Shown here in pieces: positions 63,577 to 64,000 of a stretch of DNA of 64,000 nucleotides (position 1 is its first letter; each line of letters opens with the position of its first letter). This DNA comes from Rhodanobacter sp. (GTDB lineage: Bacteria > Pseudomonadota > Gammaproteobacteria > Xanthomonadales > Rhodanobacteraceae), in contig SCRO01000056.1 of NCBI GenBank assembly GCA_004298505.1, positions 124,001 through 188,000 of the forward strand, in the 5' to 3' direction. The notes under the pieces were generated by a model. The model was not told the origin of the DNA. It ran no database searches and worked only from the letters and a program-made list of their open reading frames with translations. Made by a program: the position numbers and the translations under genes.

Positions 63577-64000
63577 CAGTCGAGCATGCACATGCCGGAC
63601 ACGCGCAGGCGCAGGCGCAGCATGGCGACATGCCGTTCATGTCCATGGTTGACGTCACGAAGGATTTGCCGCGCAGCCGGGATGGCCTGCCGATGGAGTG
63701 GGTCGAGGTACCGTTCGGCCCCATGTTCCCAGGCCTTCCCGGCGGTCTGCTGTTGACCCTGACGCTCGACGGCGATGCCGTGGCCAAGACACGGGTAAGA
63801 TCGGTAGTCGGCGGGGGCGGGGTGTTGCCGACAGCCGGCCTTGACGCAACCAGTTTCATTGCGCATCTGGGTGCGATGGATCCCCTCGCTCCCGTGGCCT
63901 ACCGCTTGCTGGCCTGCCGGGCACTGGAGGCTGCAGCAGGACAGGTTCCCGATGAAGAAATAAGGCGCCGGCGCATTGCCGTGCTGGAGCGGGAACGCAT
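63573..64000 (+). CDS. NuoD/hydrogenase-large-subunit-like protein, partial
   Basis: Starts at GTG 63573 overlapping the previous stop; 142 codons are visible and the gene leaves the window. After a His/Ala-rich start ([20 protein letters not shown]), [20 protein letters not shown] and [20 protein letters not shown] resemble the N-terminal part of subunit D-like proteins of NDH-related complexes. Identification is from context and partial similarity. Confidence 0.7.
   Translation, partial: MTVEHAHAGHAQAQAQHGDMPFMSMVDVTKDLPRSRDGLPMEWVEVPFGPMFPGLPGGLLLTLTLDGDAVAKTRVRSVVGGGGVLPTAGLDATSFIAHLGAMDPLAPVAYRLLACRALEAAAGQVPDEEIRRRRIAVLERER

Overview
This is a high-GC chromosome or megaplasmid segment that reads as a metal-resistance island of a gammaproteobacterium. 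The gene style (MerR- and ArsR-controlled cassettes, GTG/ATGA-coupled operons, NrtS-like and Mla-like proteins, many decayed transposons) resembles Xanthomonadales such as Rhodanobacter, but no rRNA, tRNA or housekeeping marker is present to prove it. I see no CRISPR array, tRNA or rRNA.

Layout. 0-4.4 kb: gene debris (wrbA, LysR, an aromatic aldehyde dehydrogenase joined to the tail of an alcohol dehydrogenase, an amidohydrolase) and one intact LigB-type dioxygenase. 4.4-12.3 kb: a CueR-like regulator, a CopA-type Cu+ ATPase with two YHS domains, an outer-membrane factor broken by a 101-bp inversion, and a HlyD/permease/ATPase (DevBCA/MacB-like) exporter. 12.5-16.7 kb: TetR regulator plus OsmC, AhpD-like, DsbA-like and EamA genes, an electrophile/oxidant-stress set. 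16.7-17.4 kb: transposase and regulator remnants. 17.4-23.5 kb (minus strand): a mer operon merT-merP-(merC remnant)-merA-merC-like plus a glutathione-reductase-like enzyme, a DUF302 protein and a membrane protein. 23.7-26.3 kb (plus): a mer-box-driven operon of a 29-codon peptide, a 108-codon protein, an MNIO (DUF692) enzyme and its DUF2063 partner, followed by a second mer box and a merF-like gene. 26.7-30.5 kb: an MCE/Mla-type lipid transporter and NrtS-like protein. 30.5-32.3 kb: CC-motif membrane protein, TlpA-like thioredoxin and the only complete merR. 32.4-34.6 kb and 49-51.4 kb: two copies of a bdhA-acetoacetate decarboxylase-patatin cassette, each damaged in a different gene. 34.7-45 kb: spermidine-synthase-like fusion, DUF302 protein and an RND efflux operon behind a mer box. 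45.4-48.7 kb: a second mer operon with merT, merP, a 49-residue CC peptide, a MerA reduced to its two ends, merD, a CBS protein and a patatin. 51.5-55.3 kb: TacAT toxin-antitoxin, MerA-like oxidoreductase, glycoamylase. 55.8-60.6 kb: arsenic operon (arsC, acr3, arsC, arsR, second arsR, GST). 60.6-62.6 kb: copper-type genes with a MITE and a truncated multicopper oxidase. 62.7-64 kb: start of a NuoA/NuoB/NuoD-like operon whose NuoB carries a heavy-metal-binding tail, running off the window.

How it works together. Five well-formed MerR-type promoters (19-bp spacers with CCGTAC-N4-GTAC dyads) are scattered over 22 kb and a sixth, decayed one lies beside merR, so one MerR protein probably controls two mer operons, the RND pump, the MNIO operon and the merF-like gene. 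Mercury would be bound (MerP), imported (MerT/MerC/MerF) and reduced (MerA); the RND and MNIO modules would be additional mercury-induced defences. The MNIO operon under a mer box, with two tiny upstream genes that could encode a peptide substrate, is the strongest candidate for an undescribed system.
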